This document shows, piece by piece, positions 18,599 through 27,139 of a stretch of 64,000 nt of DNA. The stretch comes from Bacillota bacterium (GTDB lineage Bacteria; Bacillota; Clostridia; Lachnospirales; Lachnospiraceae), in contig JAEVYY010000008.1 in assembly GCA_023392535.1 (NCBI GenBank), forward strand, positions 124,001 through 188,000. The letters run 5' to 3'. Within the stretch, counting starts at the first letter, position 1. Each line of letters opens with the position of its first letter. Made by a program: the position numbers and the translations under genes. The notes beneath the pieces are model-generated. The model saw only the letters and a list, made by a program, of their open reading frames with translations. It was not told the DNA's origin and made no database searches.

Positions 18599-21178
18599 TT
18601 ACTTTCTGGCAATTAGTTCCCCTTGTTCTACATCAATGGTAATCGTATCCTTGGCGCCCACTATATCCTGCAAGATCAATTTGGCAGCAATTGTCTCCAC
18701 ATATTTTTGAACGTATCGTTTTAAAGGTCTCGCACCATATACCGGATCATAAGCATTTTCTACAATATAATCCTCTGCTGTATTTGTTAGTACTATGGTC
18801 AGTTCTCTGTCCGAAAGGCGCCTGTTGAGATCGGCAATGATCAATTTAATAATTCCACCAATATTGTCTTTCGTCAGTGGCTTGAAGAACACGGTTTCAT
18901 CCAGTCGGTTTAAAAATTCCGGTCGGAAATGATTTCGTAATTCTTCCATGACTAATTTTTCAGATTCGGCTCGTATGATTCCATGCTCATCAATTCCTTC
19001 TAATAAAAATTGTGCTCCAATATTAGATGTCATGATCAGAATCGTATTTTTAAAATCTACCGTTCTTCCCTGTGAATCGGTAATACGTCCGTCATCTAAT
19101 ACCTGCAGCAGGACATTAAATACATCCGGATGTGCTTTTTCTATCTCGTCAAAGAGAACGACGGCATATGGTTTACGGCGTACTGCCTCAGTGAGCTGTC
19201 CTCCTTCTTCGTATCCCACATATCCAGGAGGCGCTCCAATCAGTCTGGATACGGAATATTTTTCCATATACTCACTCATATCGATACGAACCAGGTTATT
19301 CTCATCATCAAATAAAGAGGCAGCAAGAGATTTTGCAAGTTCCGTCTTACCGACACCAGTCGGTCCTAAAAATAGGAAAGAACCAATTGGCTTAGTGGGA
19401 TCTTTGATTCCAGCTTTGGAGCGCATGATGGCTTCTGCTACTTTTACGACGCCTTCTTCCTGGCCAACCACTCTTTTATGCAGTTCTACGTCCAGATGAA
19501 GTGTTTTATTGCGCTCACTTTCCGTTAATTTGGCTACCGGTATTCCTGTCCATCTGGATATGATTTTCGCGATTTCTTCCTCCGATACGCTTTCATGTAC
19601 AAGAGAATGCTTCGCTTTACTTACGATCTGCTCTTCTATCTCTAATTGCTGTCTGAGTGCCGGAAGTTTCCCATAGCTCAATTCTGCAGCCTTTTCCAAA
19701 TTTCCTTCTCTTTGGGCAATCTGAATTTGGCTATTCATTTCTTCAATCTCTTCTCTCAATTTGGATAACCTATCGACATTGGATTTTTCATTATCCCACT
19801 GTGCCTTACGGTTATTTAATTCCTCTTTTTGTTCTGCAAGTTCTTTTTGCAGGTCTGCGAGTCTCTCCAGACTGAGTCTGTCGTCCTCTTTTTTAAGCGC
19901 TGCAACTTCAATTTCCATTTGCATTACTCTTCGCTGTAGTTCATCTAGTTCAGTCGGCATAGAATCCAATTCCGTTTTAATCAAAGCACAAGCCTCGTCT
20001 ACTAAATCAATTGCTTTATCGGGCAAGAACCGATCGGATATATAGCGATTGGAAAGTGTAGCTGCACTGACCAATGCCTGATCCATGATCTTGACGCCAT
20101 GGAAAACTTCGTAGCGATCTTTTAACCCTCTTAAGATCGATATGGTATCCTCTACCGTTGGTTCTTCTACCATTACTGGTTGAAAACGGCGTTCCAAAGC
20201 CGCATCTTTTTCTATATATTGTCTATATTCATCCAAAGTCGTTGCACCAATACAGTGTAATTCACCCCTCGCCAACATTGGTTTTAACATATTACCAGCA
20301 TCCAGTGCTCCATCCGTCTTTCCTGCTCCCACAATTGTATGCAATTCGTCAATGAACAGGATAATCTGCCCGTTGCTATTTTTTACATCGTCGAGAACAG
20401 CTTTCAATCGCTCTTCAAATTCACCACGGTACTTTGCTCCTGCCACCAATGCTCCCATATCAAGGGCAAATACTTTTTTATCTTTCAATCCCTGTGGAAC
20501 ATCGCCTCTCACAATACGTTGTGCCAATCCCTCTACGACTGCAGTCTTACCTACACCAGGTTCTCCGATCAATACCGGGTTATTTTTCGTCTTCCTGGAT
20601 AAAATTCGAATAATATTTCGAATCTCATTATCTCTGCCGATTACAGGGTCCAGCTTCTCATTTTTTGCTTTATCCACCAAATCCTGACCATATTTTTGTA
20701 ACGTATCATACGTAGCCTCCGGATTGTCACTTGTGACATTCTGATTTCCCCTGACTGTGGATAGTGCTTGTAAAAAGCGCTCCCTGCTAATACCATATTC
20801 TTTGAAGATCTCTTTCAAAGCCTTATTTGGATGGTTGAGCAGAGAAAGAAAAAGATGCTCCACCGACACATAGGCATCCCCCATCTGCTTAGCCTCATCC
20901 TCTGCCGAAATCAGCACTTTGTTCAGATAGGATCCTATAAAAACCTGTCCTCCCTGCACTTTTACTCTCCGTTCCAAGGACGTTTTGATTGTGCTTATAA
21001 AATGTTGTTTGTTAATTTCCATTTTTTCTATTAATTTCAAAATCAGGCTGTCTTCTATTGTAAGAAGACTATAAAGTAAGTGTTCTTGTTCTATTTCCTG
21101 ATTTCCAAATTCATATGCAAGCTTTTCACAATCATTTACTGCCTGCAAAGATTTTTGTGTAAATTTTGATATATTCAT
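18599..21178 (-). CDS. clpB: ATP-dependent disaggregase ClpB
   Basis: Hsp100 AAA+ chaperone that threads aggregated protein in cooperation with DnaK. It has 859 residues from MNISKFTQKSLQ. Order: two Clp-N repeats (1-145), AAA1 with Walker A GEPGVGKT (about 205), the coiled-coil middle domain (about 405-520, LDELQRRVMQMEIEVAAL) that marks ClpB rather than ClpC, AAA2 with GPTGVGKTELAK (about 605), and a ClpB D2-small C-terminus. AGGAG is 6 nt before the ATG at 21178; an in-frame ATG 18 nt earlier lacks this. I see neither a CIRCE element nor CtsR heptads upstream. Confidence 0.96.
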   Translation of the reverse strand: MNISKFTQKSLQAVNDCEKLAYEFGNQEIEQEHLLYSLLTIEDSLILKLIEKMEINKQHFISTIKTSLERRVKVQGGQVFIGSYLNKVLISAEDEAKQMGDAYVSVEHLFLSLLNHPNKALKEIFKEYGISRERFLQALSTVRGNQNVTSDNPEATYDTLQKYGQDLVDKAKNEKLDPVIGRDNEIRNIIRILSRKTKNNPVLIGEPGVGKTAVVEGLAQRIVRGDVPQGLKDKKVFALDMGALVAGAKYRGEFEERLKAVLDDVKNSNGQIILFIDELHTIVGAGKTDGALDAGNMLKPMLARGELHCIGATTLDEYRQYIEKDAALERRFQPVMVEEPTVEDTISILRGLKDRYEVFHGVKIMDQALVSAATLSNRYISDRFLPDKAIDLVDEACALIKTELDSMPTELDELQRRVMQMEIEVAALKKEDDRLSLERLADLQKELAEQKEELNNRKAQWDNEKSNVDRLSKLREEIEEMNSQIQIAQREGNLEKAAELSYGKLPALRQQLEIEEQIVSKAKHSLVHESVSEEEIAKIISRWTGIPVAKLTESERNKTLHLDVELHKRVVGQEEGVVKVAEAIMRSKAGIKDPTKPIGSFLFLGPTGVGKTELAKSLAASLFDDENNLVRIDMSEYMEKYSVSRLIGAPPGYVGYEEGGQLTEAVRRKPYAVVLFDEIEKAHPDVFNVLLQVLDDGRITDSQGRTVDFKNTILIMTSNIGAQFLLEGIDEHGIIRAESEKLVMEELRNHFRPEFLNRLDETVFFKPLTKDNIGGIIKLIIADLNRRLSDRELTIVLTNTAEDYIVENAYDPVYGARPLKRYVQKYVETIAAKLILQDIVGAKDTITIDVEQGELIARK

Positions 21179-21247
21179 ACTTGCTCCTATCTGCACTCCT
21201 TATCGTCATGCGATCTCGTTACTTTTTGTTTTACTTGTTCTATTATT

Positions 21248-21275
21248 AATATAACACCGTAAAAAAGATTGTCAA
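21248..21275 (-). promoter_or_regulatory. clpB promoter
   Basis: On the minus strand TTGACA (21275-21270), 16 bp, TATATT (21253-21248); about 70 nt before the ATG. It looks like a plain sigma-A promoter without a visible heat-shock operator. Confidence 0.6.
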
Positions 21276-21351
21276 TATCACTAGAAAGAGTTTATGAAAA
21301 ATTTATGTTTCTTTCAATTCAAATAATTAATATAATATTTCTTTCATACTC

Positions 21352-21380
21352 TTGTATTCTATTGTATAAGATATTATAAT
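21352..21380 (+). promoter_or_regulatory. Promoter for the PRTase-like gene
   Basis: TTGTAT (21352-21357), 17 bp, TATAAT (21375-21380), 71 nt before the start codon, diverging from clpB. Confidence 0.6.
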
Positions 21381-21451
21381 GAATTTATCTAATTACTTTA
21401 TACAATTAAATATTATTTTTTATATTATCTTACAATATGGAGGCTGAATTT

Positions 21452-22090
21452 ATGGAAGGTTATAAAAAGATTAAATCTAAAAATTACCAGAATATAATAC
21501 TCCGAGTAATACCAGGACACTTTGTAACTGCACATTCTCATATTAATTATTATATTGATTTATCTATGATGAAATCCAGACAAAATGAAGCAAATGCTGT
21601 GGCCGCTGCTTTAGCTGACAGGTATCTCGCCTCCACCATCATTGATACCATCGTTTGCATGGATGGCTGTGAAGTGATTGGAGCTTACCTTGCCAACCAT
21701 CTTACCACCGCAGGTGTCATTTCTATGAATGCACATAAAACAATCTACATAACCACACCTGAATTTAATACCAACGGTCAGCTCATATTTCGAGAAAATA
21801 TACAGCCTATGGTGCGGGATAAGAATATTTTATTACTGCTTGCTTCTGCTACGACAGGCAAGACTGTCTCACAGGCCATTGAGAGTATACAGTATTATGG
21901 GGGAACCGTAACAGGCGTATCTGCAATTTTCAGTGCCGCAAGTAAAGTATATCAATATCCGATCAATGCCTTATTTACCACTGCAGATCTTCCTGACTAT
22001 CAGACATATTCCCAATCTAATTGCACTCTGTGTAAATCAGGCCATCCCGTTGATGCGATTGCAAATGGTTTTGGTTATTCACAATTATAA
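21452..22090 (+). CDS. Phosphoribosyltransferase-like protein (orotate PRTase type, altered PRPP loop)
   Basis: A 212-residue protein with a type I PRTase layout, close to clostridial proteins annotated as orotate phosphoribosyltransferase. The PRPP loop position reads ILLLLASATTGKTVSQAI (about 134-151): TTGKT is kept, but the two acidic residues expected just before it are replaced (LLAS). The C-terminus has CTLCKSGHPVDAI, a Cys pair often seen in this subfamily. The start at 21452 is chosen because GGAGG lies 8 nt upstream, inside an earlier ATG. It stands alone with its own promoter and terminator. It may be catalytic on another substrate, or a ligand-binding relative. Confidence 0.6.
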   Translation: MEGYKKIKSKNYQNIILRVIPGHFVTAHSHINYYIDLSMMKSRQNEANAVAAALADRYLASTIIDTIVCMDGCEVIGAYLANHLTTAGVISMNAHKTIYITTPEFNTNGQLIFRENIQPMVRDKNILLLLASATTGKTVSQAIESIQYYGGTVTGVSAIFSAASKVYQYPINALFTTADLPDYQTYSQSNCTLCKSGHPVDAIANGFGYSQL

Positions 22091-22104
22091 TAATATGTAG
22101 ACAA

Positions 22105-22158
22105 AATGGATACACAACATAGTTTCAACTGCAACTAGATGTGTATCCATTATTTTTT
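22105..22158 (+). terminator. Terminator after the PRTase-like gene
   Basis: AATGGATACACA (22105-22116) pairs with TGTGTATCCATT (22140-22151), 12 bp, followed by ATTTTTT. It may also serve the converging hypothetical gene. Confidence 0.8.
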
Positions 22159-22164
22159 CCGCTA

Positions 22165-23193
22165 CTATTCGTTATGATACCGATAAAGACTCCATTCATT
22201 AGCCATTTCGTTTATCCACTGTGTCTGTCCAACCCCATATTGTTTTCTTTGGTTCACATCGTATAAAGAACCATTCTGATAATCAATGCTAAGCACCAAA
22301 TCCTCCGTAATATTATAATATTTAGCAACCTCATTTAATTGCTCGCGATAATAGTAGTGAATGCTGCTCTTAACGTCCCTCGGCATTTCTTTTGTTTCCA
22401 TTTGTTTCATCAATAGTGCATAGATATTGATACCATCCTTTGTATAAAAAACACCATCTTTTAATGTTAATTCATCCAGATCATAGCCCGTTTCTTCTTT
22501 GATTGTTTTATTCAAATAATATTTTGATAATTTTTTTTCGGAAAATTGTCCAGCATTATCATCTTGAATGTTAACCATATGGTAAAAAAGATTTTTTGCA
22601 TTTTCATCGGTATTCAATACTTTCTCAATTTTGTACTTTAATTCCTCATCCTCCATACCGTTGACCGTAAGCTTATATTCCTTCGGTTCTATTGTAAAGC
22701 GTAGTTTGACATCTTTTGGTACCGTTATCTCATTTTCTGCAAAGAGATCAGCAATCTGCATATTTATCTGATTGCGGTTATATTGATTTCTTCGTGCAAT
22801 ATGGATGCTTTCCGGAATCAAATCCCCACGCACAACCGGATCCAGACAATTGCTTGCAGATCTGCCGAATGTCAAATTGAGCTCATTTGAAAAGCAAGCA
22901 TTTCTTTCCTCCTTTGATAGACCTTGTATATATCTAGGAGAATTTTTATTATAATATTTATCAAAAATATATGCATATATTTCACCCTCCGTTTTACATA
23001 GCCGCCTGTTTTCTTTTACGGCTGTAGCATACTTCTTTTCAATTTTTTGAAATAACTTTTCATGATAACTAGCAAACCCATCATTCCTAAATTGAATCTT
23101 AGTATTACTACTATTGTTTATACTACTATTGTTTGTACTTACACACTGATCGACTGAATTTGTTTTCCAAGTATTAACTCCAAGCATTTCCAT
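22165..23193 (-). CDS. Hypothetical protein (possibly DUF4885-like)
   Basis: A 342-residue protein I do not firmly recognise. Its middle (KYYNKNSPRYIQGLSKEE, and VPKDVKLRFTIEPKEY near residues 180-195) reminds me of the DUF4885 family found in Bacillus and Clostridia, whose function is unknown. There is no signal peptide or membrane segment; the N-terminus (residues 10-35) is Asn/Ser-rich. The C-terminus QRKQYGVGQTQWIN is suggestive of an exported or surface protein but not proof. The ATG at 23193 is preceded by AAGGTGAT. It follows the repeat-bearing secreted protein gene by 18 nt, so the two form an operon. Confidence 0.6.
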   Translation of the reverse strand: MEMLGVNTWKTNSVDQCVSTNNSSINNSSNTKIQFRNDGFASYHEKLFQKIEKKYATAVKENRRLCKTEGEIYAYIFDKYYNKNSPRYIQGLSKEERNACFSNELNLTFGRSASNCLDPVVRGDLIPESIHIARRNQYNRNQINMQIADLFAENEITVPKDVKLRFTIEPKEYKLTVNGMEDEELKYKIEKVLNTDENAKNLFYHMVNIQDDNAGQFSEKKLSKYYLNKTIKEETGYDLDELTLKDGVFYTKDGINIYALLMKQMETKEMPRDVKSSIHYYYREQLNEVAKYYNITEDLVLSIDYQNGSLYDVNQRKQYGVGQTQWINEMANEWSLYRYHNE

Positions 23194-23211
23194 ATACATC
23201 ACCTTTATAAT

Positions 23212-23634
23212 TTATTGATAAGAAAATGTGTCAGTGATATCATATTGATAATACATAAGCATTGAAACACCCGTCATTGTTGACGCTGCTTTTGCCCCTG
23301 TACTATAATAAAAGCCCCAATCTGCCCTGGCTTGTACTCCAATACTCTGAAGCTCTATTTCTGTACTTGAGATCTCTGTTTCTTCTGTGCTCGGCATCCC
23401 TGGTTCCTCTGTGCCCGGCATCTCTGCCTCCTCTGTGCTGGGCATCTCTGCTTCCTCTGTGCTCGGCATCTCTGCTTCTTCTGTGCCCGACATAGTCTCC
23501 TCTGTACTCGGTATCTCTGTTTTCCCCACAGTCCGTAATTCTGCCTCTTCCGCAAATACACTCATACTCATTGAGACAACCATAATTATGGTTATTATGA
23601 TAGATACTATTTTTTTATGATTGTTTGATTTCAT
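23212..23634 (-). CDS. Secreted protein with acidic 8-residue tandem repeats
   Basis: A 140-residue protein starting MKSNNHKKIVSIIITIIMV, a signal peptide with likely cleavage after SVFA-E (about residue 29). Residues about 45-95 are repeats of S/G-T-E-E-A-E-M-P, encoded by a 24-bp DNA repeat, and the tail (IGVQARADWGFYYSTGA) is non-repetitive and ends in aromatic residues. No LPxTG or SLH anchor is seen. GGGGAG lies 9 nt before the ATG. It is probably co-transcribed with the 342-residue hypothetical gene. Function unknown; bacteriocin-like or surface roles are only guesses. Confidence 0.65.
   Translation of the reverse strand: MKSNNHKKIVSIIITIIMVVSMSMSVFAEEAELRTVGKTEIPSTEETMSGTEEAEMPSTEEAEMPSTEEAEMPGTEEPGMPSTEETEISSTEIELQSIGVQARADWGFYYSTGAKAASTMTGVSMLMYYQYDITDTFSYQ
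23363..23503 (-). repeat. 24-bp in-frame tandem repeats
   Basis: Four close 24-bp units span 23387-23482 (unit begins gtgctcggcatctctgcttc on the plus strand), flanked by a diverged unit at 23363-23386 and a shortened 21-bp one at 23483-23503. All are in frame, so copy number changes would lengthen or shorten the secreted protein by 8 residues. Confidence 0.85.
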
Positions 23635-23737
23635 AGATGTTTCTCCCCTCTTTGGTTCATGAATTGTTTTCAATTTCCCTTTTACAAACCACTTTATGAA
23701 TTCCTTTCAATTTCATTTATTTAGGTACTTATTTTAA

Positions 23738-24082
23738 TTATCGGCTTTTTCCATTATTTACTAATATAAATAACACGAAAGACAATGCATGTACATGGTT
23801 TACTGCATCAATACAGTATTCCTCAAAGCTAGTAATATAAATAATTTTAACATTACTATTTATTTGGTCTAGACTTTTTCCTAATTCAATCCCATCTACT
23901 CCACTCATAACAACATTCAAAAAAATACAATGGAATTGTTCTTCTGATTCTAATAGCTCTTTACCCTAAGAATAGACCTTTATCTTGCAAAGAATAGAGT
24001 GTTCCTCCATAATCTGCATGAGCATACTATATAAATACTCACCTTCATGAGCCGCATCATTACAAATTGCTATTTTAAACAT
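23738..24082 (-). pseudogene. Degenerate LytTR/AgrA-type response regulator (receiver domain remnant)
   Basis: From an ATG at 24082 with GGAGGGG upstream the frame reads MFKIAICNDAAHEGEYLYSM and so on, hits an in-frame TAG at 23966-23968 (codon 39), then continues GKELLESEEQFHCIFLNVVM, VDGIELGKSLDQINS, KIIYITSFEEYC. This is the receiver domain of AgrA-like regulators, but the phospho-acceptor is Asn (IFLNVVM, normally FLD), the acidic pair is N-D, the frame is stopped once, and the LytTR DNA-binding domain is missing after VHALSF. No cognate kinase lies beside it. I read it as a decayed gene. Confidence 0.8.
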
Positions 24083-24269
24083 GTTCCCCTCCATATTTAT
24101 GATTAATTATTATCCTCCTATTAATTTTATCGGTAAATAAATAAATAACATTAATTACCTATGACATCTTTACTAAATATTAAGAAATTTCTGAAAATTA
24201 TAATATTTATACTAGAATTCTTCTTTCATTTTATAAAATTCGATTCACTATATTGCTTTAAACTTCTAA

Positions 24270-24305
24270 ATAAAAAAGATGCCACATACGGCATCCTTTT
24301 TATTT
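24270..24305 (-). terminator. Bidirectional terminator after the TraX gene
   Basis: GATGCC (24278-24283) and GGCATC (24290-24295) form a stem flanked by A-run and T-run (TTTTTTATTT on the minus strand, CTTTTTATTT on the plus strand). It ends the TraX-family transcript. The rest of the gap 24083-24348 shows nothing I can support. Confidence 0.75.
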
Positions 24306-24348
24306 ATTCGAAACATCAGATTACTTATCTTCATTGGCTAGTTAATTT

Positions 24349-25140
24349 TTATATGACAGATATGTCAGATATTCCCATATATTTACAAATCAAATATAAA
24401 ATAAGCAAGTGAACAGGATAAAAGAAATAAAAAATATATTTCATATCCCACCCTCTTTTTCCATTATAGAATTGAAGAGGCAATAATACGATAAAGGAAG
24501 TGAGCTCACTTAATGACATAACTGTCAGTATTGTGCATCCAGCAAGTAATCCCCATACCCTGCTTTTTCTTAATAAATACATCAGTGCAACAGTCAGTAC
24601 CCCATAAGCACCATAATCACTCTTTAATAATAGTGCGGCTCCCATACCTGCGGCAAGAATCAATACATGCAGGAAGAGCAGGAGGATACGATGTCTCTCC
24701 CCTTTCTTACTGACCATTCGAAAGCCTGCCAAAACAAGTAATCCTATGGATAACGTAAAGAATACATTCTGATATCCAAAGTCATATACTTTTCCAGAAA
24801 ATGCGAGGTCGAACGGAATCTCGGATGCTGCTGCAAATAACAGCATTCTACCAATATAGTTCTTTATATTGTGCGTATGCAGAAATCCTTCCATCAACAA
24901 AAAACAAAAAATTGGGAAGCTTATTCTTCCAATCATACGCATCACGGAATCCAGCGTATAAAGAACCATATGATCTTGTAAAAATTGTGTTGCCGATTCT
25001 ATACTGGTATTCGCATTCAAAAGTCCCTGAGAAATTAATATCCGATCAAAGACAGCCGCCGCAATATGATCAATCAGCATTGCTATTATAGCGATTATTT
25101 TTATGGTACTTCCGCTAATCCCACTCTTTGTTTGTTTCAT
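24349..25140 (-). CDS. TraX-family integral membrane protein
   Basis: A 263-residue protein of the TraX family (PF05857), named after the F-pilin acetylation protein but common in Firmicute chromosomes, where its acyl substrate is unknown. The N-terminus SGSTIKIIAIIAMLIDHIAA is the family signature with the conserved Asp-His. About seven hydrophobic segments follow, with SFPIFCFLLMEGFLHT in the second or third loop region. AAGGAG precedes the ATG. It is 17 nt downstream of the BceB-like permease on the same strand, so it may be cotranscribed with the peptide-resistance module. Confidence 0.85.
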   Translation of the reverse strand: MKQTKSGISGSTIKIIAIIAMLIDHIAAAVFDRILISQGLLNANTSIESATQFLQDHMVLYTLDSVMRMIGRISFPIFCFLLMEGFLHTHNIKNYIGRMLLFAAASEIPFDLAFSGKVYDFGYQNVFFTLSIGLLVLAGFRMVSKKGERHRILLLFLHVLILAAGMGAALLLKSDYGAYGVLTVALMYLLRKSRVWGLLAGCTILTVMSLSELTSFIVLLPLQFYNGKRGWDMKYIFYFFYPVHLLILYLICKYMGISDISVI

Positions 25141-25156
25141 TCCCTTCCCTATCTCC

Positions 25157-27139
25157 TTATTTTACAATCCGATAATAAGTCCTTGCCGTCATCAAATAAC
25201 TTACGGTATATAGCAACGCAAATCCAACCATTGTTGCTCCTGCACATTTGACCATCAGAAGAACGTTAAAAATATTTAATGCACTTAATAAATAGAATAC
25301 CATATGAAGTCCTACTATGCTATGAATAATTGCTCCGATTAATGGAATAAAAAAGACAAGCAATATCTGCCTTTGTATCGTTCCTTTTACATCCTCGCCG
25401 CTCATACCGACTTTTTGCATAATATCATAACTACTCTTATCTTCAAGACCTTCTGTTATCTGTTTATAATACATAATTAGCAACAGAAATGTTGAAAAAA
25501 TGATTCCGAAAAAGATTCCCAAAAATACCAGCCCTCCATTCATAGATCTGGTACTTTTACTCCAATCTATAATATCATCTTCCGCCAGATATCCAGGCAT
25601 ACTTTTACATAATTCCATGTCTTGCATATACTTTTCTTTATTTTCTTCACTTCCTTGTAACTGGAACCGAATGGTCTTTGTAAGAACTGCACCATTTACT
25701 CCATAGAGGTCATCTATCAGTTGTTGTACTGCATTCTTATCTTTCATAATTAAAAAATAGTAACCACGGTTTAAATTCCTTGGCTCTTTGTTTGCAATTC
25801 CTATCAAATTAACTTCCTTCACAATTTGATACGTATTTTCCTCTATTGTTATCTCTTTCCTTGCAAAATCTGCACCTGTTGAAAAGATAAGAACATCGTC
25901 CTTGCCAAGCTGCTCTGGAACTCCACTTTCCGGTGTTACCAAATGCTTGTAATCATCTAACGTAATTAGTAATACATCATGTTGATTATCCGCATAGAAA
26001 GTGTTCTCGTTTAGCGTTAATTTCTTATCATCCTCAATCATATTCAATTTATAATAATCAAGCTCTTTTTTGTCCTCTATTTTCAATTGATGTTTCTGAG
26101 CCAATTTTTCGGCAGTTTGCTGAAACTCATCTATATCCGTTTTTTCACTATCCGAAAATTTATATAAAACATCATAAGGGCATAAAAAACGTATCGCACC
26201 ATCTTGTCCAAAAATAAGAACTGTCGTACAAATTAGCGTAATTATAATCATCGTGCCAAAAATACAGATATTGGATAAACCTGCTGCATTTTTTTTCATT
26301 CGATAAATCATTCCTGCAATTGTTACATAGTTTTTACTTTTATAATAAAATTTATTATTTTTCTTTAAAAAACGAAGAAAAGCAATACTTCCAGACGTAA
26401 ACAGGAAATAAGTACCTACACATACTAAAAAAACCGCTAGAAAAAAATATAAAAAAATCATACTATCCATCTTTGCACGAATCGCGATTACATAGCCAAT
26501 TCCCAGACAGACAATTCCTATCATCGTGGGGAGCCATAGCCTTTTTGGTTCTTTCTCACCTGTTTTCTGGCTTTGCATTAATTCAGTCGGACTAGATCGA
26601 AATACATGCAGCAAATTCACAAACAAGTTAATGATTGTAATAATACCCATTAACGCAAGCGTATTCACCATACTGTGAATGGATACCGTAAATGCTGTCT
26701 TGGTGGGCAGTGCACATAATTTCATAAGGATTGCAAAAATTAATTTTGAAAATACTCCACCAAATAACATTCCAACACAACAAGAGACTAAAAAAATACC
26801 TATTGATTCTACCAGCATCATAGATGCTATATGCCTTTTTTCAAGTCCCAAAATATTATATAAGGCCAATTCTTTATTTCTGCGTTTTATTAGGAAGCTA
26901 TTTGTATAGAATAAAAATGGAATTAAAATGAGTGCCAATAATACTTTACCGACCATCATTAAAACGAGCATATAATCCGAATACGGAATTGTCTTTAATA
27001 ATTTATTATCCAGAATTGCTTCAAATATAAAATAAATGGCTGTAGAAAATGCATAGGTCAAGAGATAGGGAAGGTAGATGACACTATTTTTTTGCATTCC
27101 CGTTATTGCCAGCTTAGGGAGAATAATTAATTTACGCAT
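25157..27139 (-). CDS. BceB-type ABC transporter permease
   Basis: A 660-residue FtsX-family permease of the peptide-sensing and resistance type (BceB/VraG). It has ten predicted membrane segments with a large extracellular domain between segments 7 and 8 (about residues 310-520), the arrangement used to sense antimicrobial peptides. N-terminal FtsX-like stretch: LALYNILGLEKRHIASMML; C-terminal: DIMQKVGMSGEDVKG. Its start overlaps the ATPase gene by 8 nt. With the kinase and regulator upstream it forms a complete Bce-like module; the inducing peptide is unknown. Confidence 0.92.
   Translation of the reverse strand: MRKLIILPKLAITGMQKNSVIYLPYLLTYAFSTAIYFIFEAILDNKLLKTIPYSDYMLVLMMVGKVLLALILIPFLFYTNSFLIKRRNKELALYNILGLEKRHIASMMLVESIGIFLVSCCVGMLFGGVFSKLIFAILMKLCALPTKTAFTVSIHSMVNTLALMGIITIINLFVNLLHVFRSSPTELMQSQKTGEKEPKRLWLPTMIGIVCLGIGYVIAIRAKMDSMIFLYFFLAVFLVCVGTYFLFTSGSIAFLRFLKKNNKFYYKSKNYVTIAGMIYRMKKNAAGLSNICIFGTMIIITLICTTVLIFGQDGAIRFLCPYDVLYKFSDSEKTDIDEFQQTAEKLAQKHQLKIEDKKELDYYKLNMIEDDKKLTLNENTFYADNQHDVLLITLDDYKHLVTPESGVPEQLGKDDVLIFSTGADFARKEITIEENTYQIVKEVNLIGIANKEPRNLNRGYYFLIMKDKNAVQQLIDDLYGVNGAVLTKTIRFQLQGSEENKEKYMQDMELCKSMPGYLAEDDIIDWSKSTRSMNGGLVFLGIFFGIIFSTFLLLIMYYKQITEGLEDKSSYDIMQKVGMSGEDVKGTIQRQILLVFFIPLIGAIIHSIVGLHMVFYLLSALNIFNVLLMVKCAGATMVGFALLYTVSYLMTARTYYRIVK

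Noticed and set aside
21179..21451. CIRCE or CtsR operator upstream of clpB
   Set aside because: No TTAGCACTC-N9-GAGTGCTAA and no GGTCAAA heptad pair is present.
24161..24412. Plus-strand open frame of 83 codons
   Set aside because: It runs through a terminator hairpin and into the 3' end of the TraX gene on the other strand, and its composition is A/T-driven.
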